DNA of 7,737 bases from Gemmatimonadota bacterium (GTDB taxonomy: Bacteria; Gemmatimonadota; Gemmatimonadetes; Gemmatimonadales; GWC2-71-9): positions 1 through 7,737 of the forward strand of contig JAHEFN010000102.1 of assembly GCA_024640185.1 (NCBI GenBank). Direction: 5' to 3'. This document shows, one piece after another, positions 6,943 to 7,737 of the stretch. The notes beneath the pieces were generated by a model that worked only from the letters and a program-made list of their open reading frames with translations, did not search any database and was not told the origin of the DNA. The translations under genes were made by a program, and so were the position numbers. Each line of letters starts with the position of its first letter. The stretch's first letter is position 1.

Positions 6943-6998
6943 TGGACTCCAAGAGGTGGCGTGGCGCGCCATCGCGTTCGGGACGGGACTCGTCTGCA

Positions 6999-7011
6999 GG
7001 AATCTAATTCC
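6999..7011. promoter_or_regulatory. GGAAT-CTA-ATTCC dyad, possible operator
   Basis: A 5-bp perfect inverted repeat with a 3-nt centre lies 57 bp before the DUF1684 start and 152 bp before the cytochrome start, in AT-richer DNA typical of a promoter. It could be a binding site for a dimeric regulator acting on either divergent gene. There is a single copy and no regulator gene nearby, so this is a suggestion only. Confidence 0.25.
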
Positions 7012-7101
7012 GAGTGATTTGGTCGTAATGATTTGCGAGAATCAGAGTCGAGTTTAAGTCCATGTTTTGTTGGGAGTTGGGGGGTTCCATTCCGATCCTG
7101 A

Positions 7102-7158
7102 CCTCCGTAGTTTTGCGGAAGCGTGATCCGTGTCCCCCCACCCTCCACGCTACGGAGG
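7102..7158 (+). promoter_or_regulatory. RBS-sequestering inverted repeat in the cytochrome leader
   Basis: CCTCCGTAG (7102-7110) is the exact reverse complement of CTACGGAGG (7150-7158), separated by 39 nt. The 3' arm contains the GGAGG Shine-Dalgarno of the cytochrome gene, whose ATG follows 4 nt later at 7163. Inside the loop CGTG (7122-7125) can pair with CACG (7146-7149), extending the 3' strand to 13 continuous paired bases. In RNA this would hide the ribosome binding site, the usual design of translational switches. The pairing is seen directly; regulation is inferred. An alternative reading is a DNA operator with two half-sites. Confidence 0.5.
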
Positions 7159-7162
7159 AACG

Positions 7163-7737
7163 ATGTCGGTCTCAGTTCGTTCAGTGCTTCAATACGCAGC
7201 CTTCGGGCTCTTCCTCGCGGCTTGTACCACCACCGACATCGTCTATGTCGACCGCGAACCCTTCAATCCACCACCCGATGCCATCAGTGGCCTGCTCGGC
7301 TACTACCAGGCGTCGTCACAGCAGACCACCTGCGGCAACTGTCACGTCGGCCATCAGCGCGACTGGGCGACCACTCATCACGCGGATGCCTACGCGACGC
7401 TTGACGACATCGGCATTGATCCGGTCGAGCGGAAGTTTTGCTACAGTTGCCACGACGTCTCGGCGATGGGCAACGACCTGACCGGTGAGGCCGGTTGGGA
7501 TGTCGCGGCAGACCCGGCGTACCAGGACGTGCAGTGCGAGAGCTGTCATGGTCCCGGCAACGCCCACGTCCAGGCACCCGAGAATCAGGCCGCGATTCCG
7601 ATGGCCAAGATGGGCGCCGATGTCGACGAGAGCTGCGCCGCGTGCCACACCGGCTCCCATCACGGTTTCGCCGACGAATGGCGCCAGAGTGGTCACGGAC
7701 AGGTGCTCGCCTACCCGGCTGGTCGTGACGGCTGCAA
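7163..7737 (+). CDS. Lipoprotein multiheme c-type cytochrome, cytochrome c554-like, N-terminal 191 residues (cut by window edge)
   Basis: An exported electron-transfer protein with several covalently bound hemes, open to the end of the window. Residues 1-21 form a type II signal peptide with lipobox LAAC (Cys21), so it should be anchored in an envelope membrane. Four heme sites are complete: CGNCH (57-61), CYSCH (93-97), CESCH (125-129) and CAACH (158-162). Cys191, the last full codon, may begin a fifth. Extra conserved histidines (His72/73 in DWATTHHADAY, His178 in EWRQSGHGQ) are likely axial ligands and match the W-x3-4-H pattern of cytochrome c554-type tetraheme modules. CESCHGPGNAHV (125-136) is also typical of that group. 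GGAGG with a 4-nt gap sets the ATG start. The redox partner and final heme count are not visible. The leader has an unusual inverted repeat over this RBS. Confidence 0.92.
   Translation, partial: MSVSVRSVLQYAAFGLFLAACTTTDIVYVDREPFNPPPDAISGLLGYYQASSQQTTCGNCHVGHQRDWATTHHADAYATLDDIGIDPVERKFCYSCHDVSAMGNDLTGEAGWDVAADPAYQDVQCESCHGPGNAHVQAPENQAAIPMAKMGADVDESCAACHTGSHHGFADEWRQSGHGQVLAYPAGRDGC

Noticed and set aside
7316..7696. Minus-strand frame antisense to the cytochrome (126 codons)
   Set aside because: The plus strand carries four CxxCH motifs, a lipobox and a good RBS in a single frame that stays open to the window end. The antisense frame has none of these.
1..7737. Search for a defence, toxin-antitoxin, biosynthetic or mobile-element cluster
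   Set aside because: The genes are mostly housekeeping or general envelope functions. No transposase, recombinase, nuclease, toxin-sized gene pair, terminal repeats or spaced direct repeats were seen. The ADP-ribosylglycohydrolase-like protein has no ADP-ribosyltransferase partner in view.

Overview
The window is high-GC bacterial DNA. GTG starts are frequent (3 of 7 genes), genes are closely spaced, and there are two secreted lipoproteins, one of them a multiheme c-type cytochrome. This gene style resembles Gemmatimonadota or a similar high-GC soil or sediment lineage. That placement is an impression from gene style, not a phylogenetic result.

Layout. (1) Positions 1-1367, minus strand: a two-gene unit in which an S2P-type intramembrane metalloprotease with two CBS domains is followed, with a 4-base stop/start overlap, by the N-terminus of an APC-superfamily amino-acid permease that runs off the window. 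(2) Positions 1485-3416, plus strand: a complete biosynthetic arginine decarboxylase (SpeA), divergent from the protease across 117 bp. (3) Positions 3417-3687: a gene-free gap between convergent speA and gltA holding four successive inverted repeats. The last is a convincing terminator for gltA; the second is a long imperfect hairpin with no clear role. (4) Positions 3688-4971, minus strand: citrate synthase GltA, 427 aa, catalytic residues intact. (5) Positions 5081-5974, plus strand: an ADP-ribosylglycohydrolase-fold protein that appears to have lost all recognisable metal-binding aspartates, so probably a pseudoenzyme. (6) Positions 6016-6942, minus strand: a DUF1684 lipoprotein. (7) Positions 7163 to the end, plus strand: the N-terminal 191 residues of a lipoprotein multiheme cytochrome with four CxxCH motifs and a cysteine that may begin a fifth.

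The genes do not form one obvious pathway. SpeA (arginine to agmatine) and GltA (entry to the TCA cycle) are housekeeping metabolism. The protease/permease pair is probably co-translated. The two lipoproteins at the right-hand end are divergent and share a 220 bp region containing an unusual leader: a 9-bp perfect inverted repeat whose 3' arm contains the cytochrome gene's ribosome binding site.

I see no defence system, CRISPR array, transposon, integron, tRNA or rRNA. The best candidates for something undescribed are the RBS-sequestering leader of the cytochrome gene, the degenerate ADP-ribosylglycohydrolase, and the hairpin cluster between speA and gltA.
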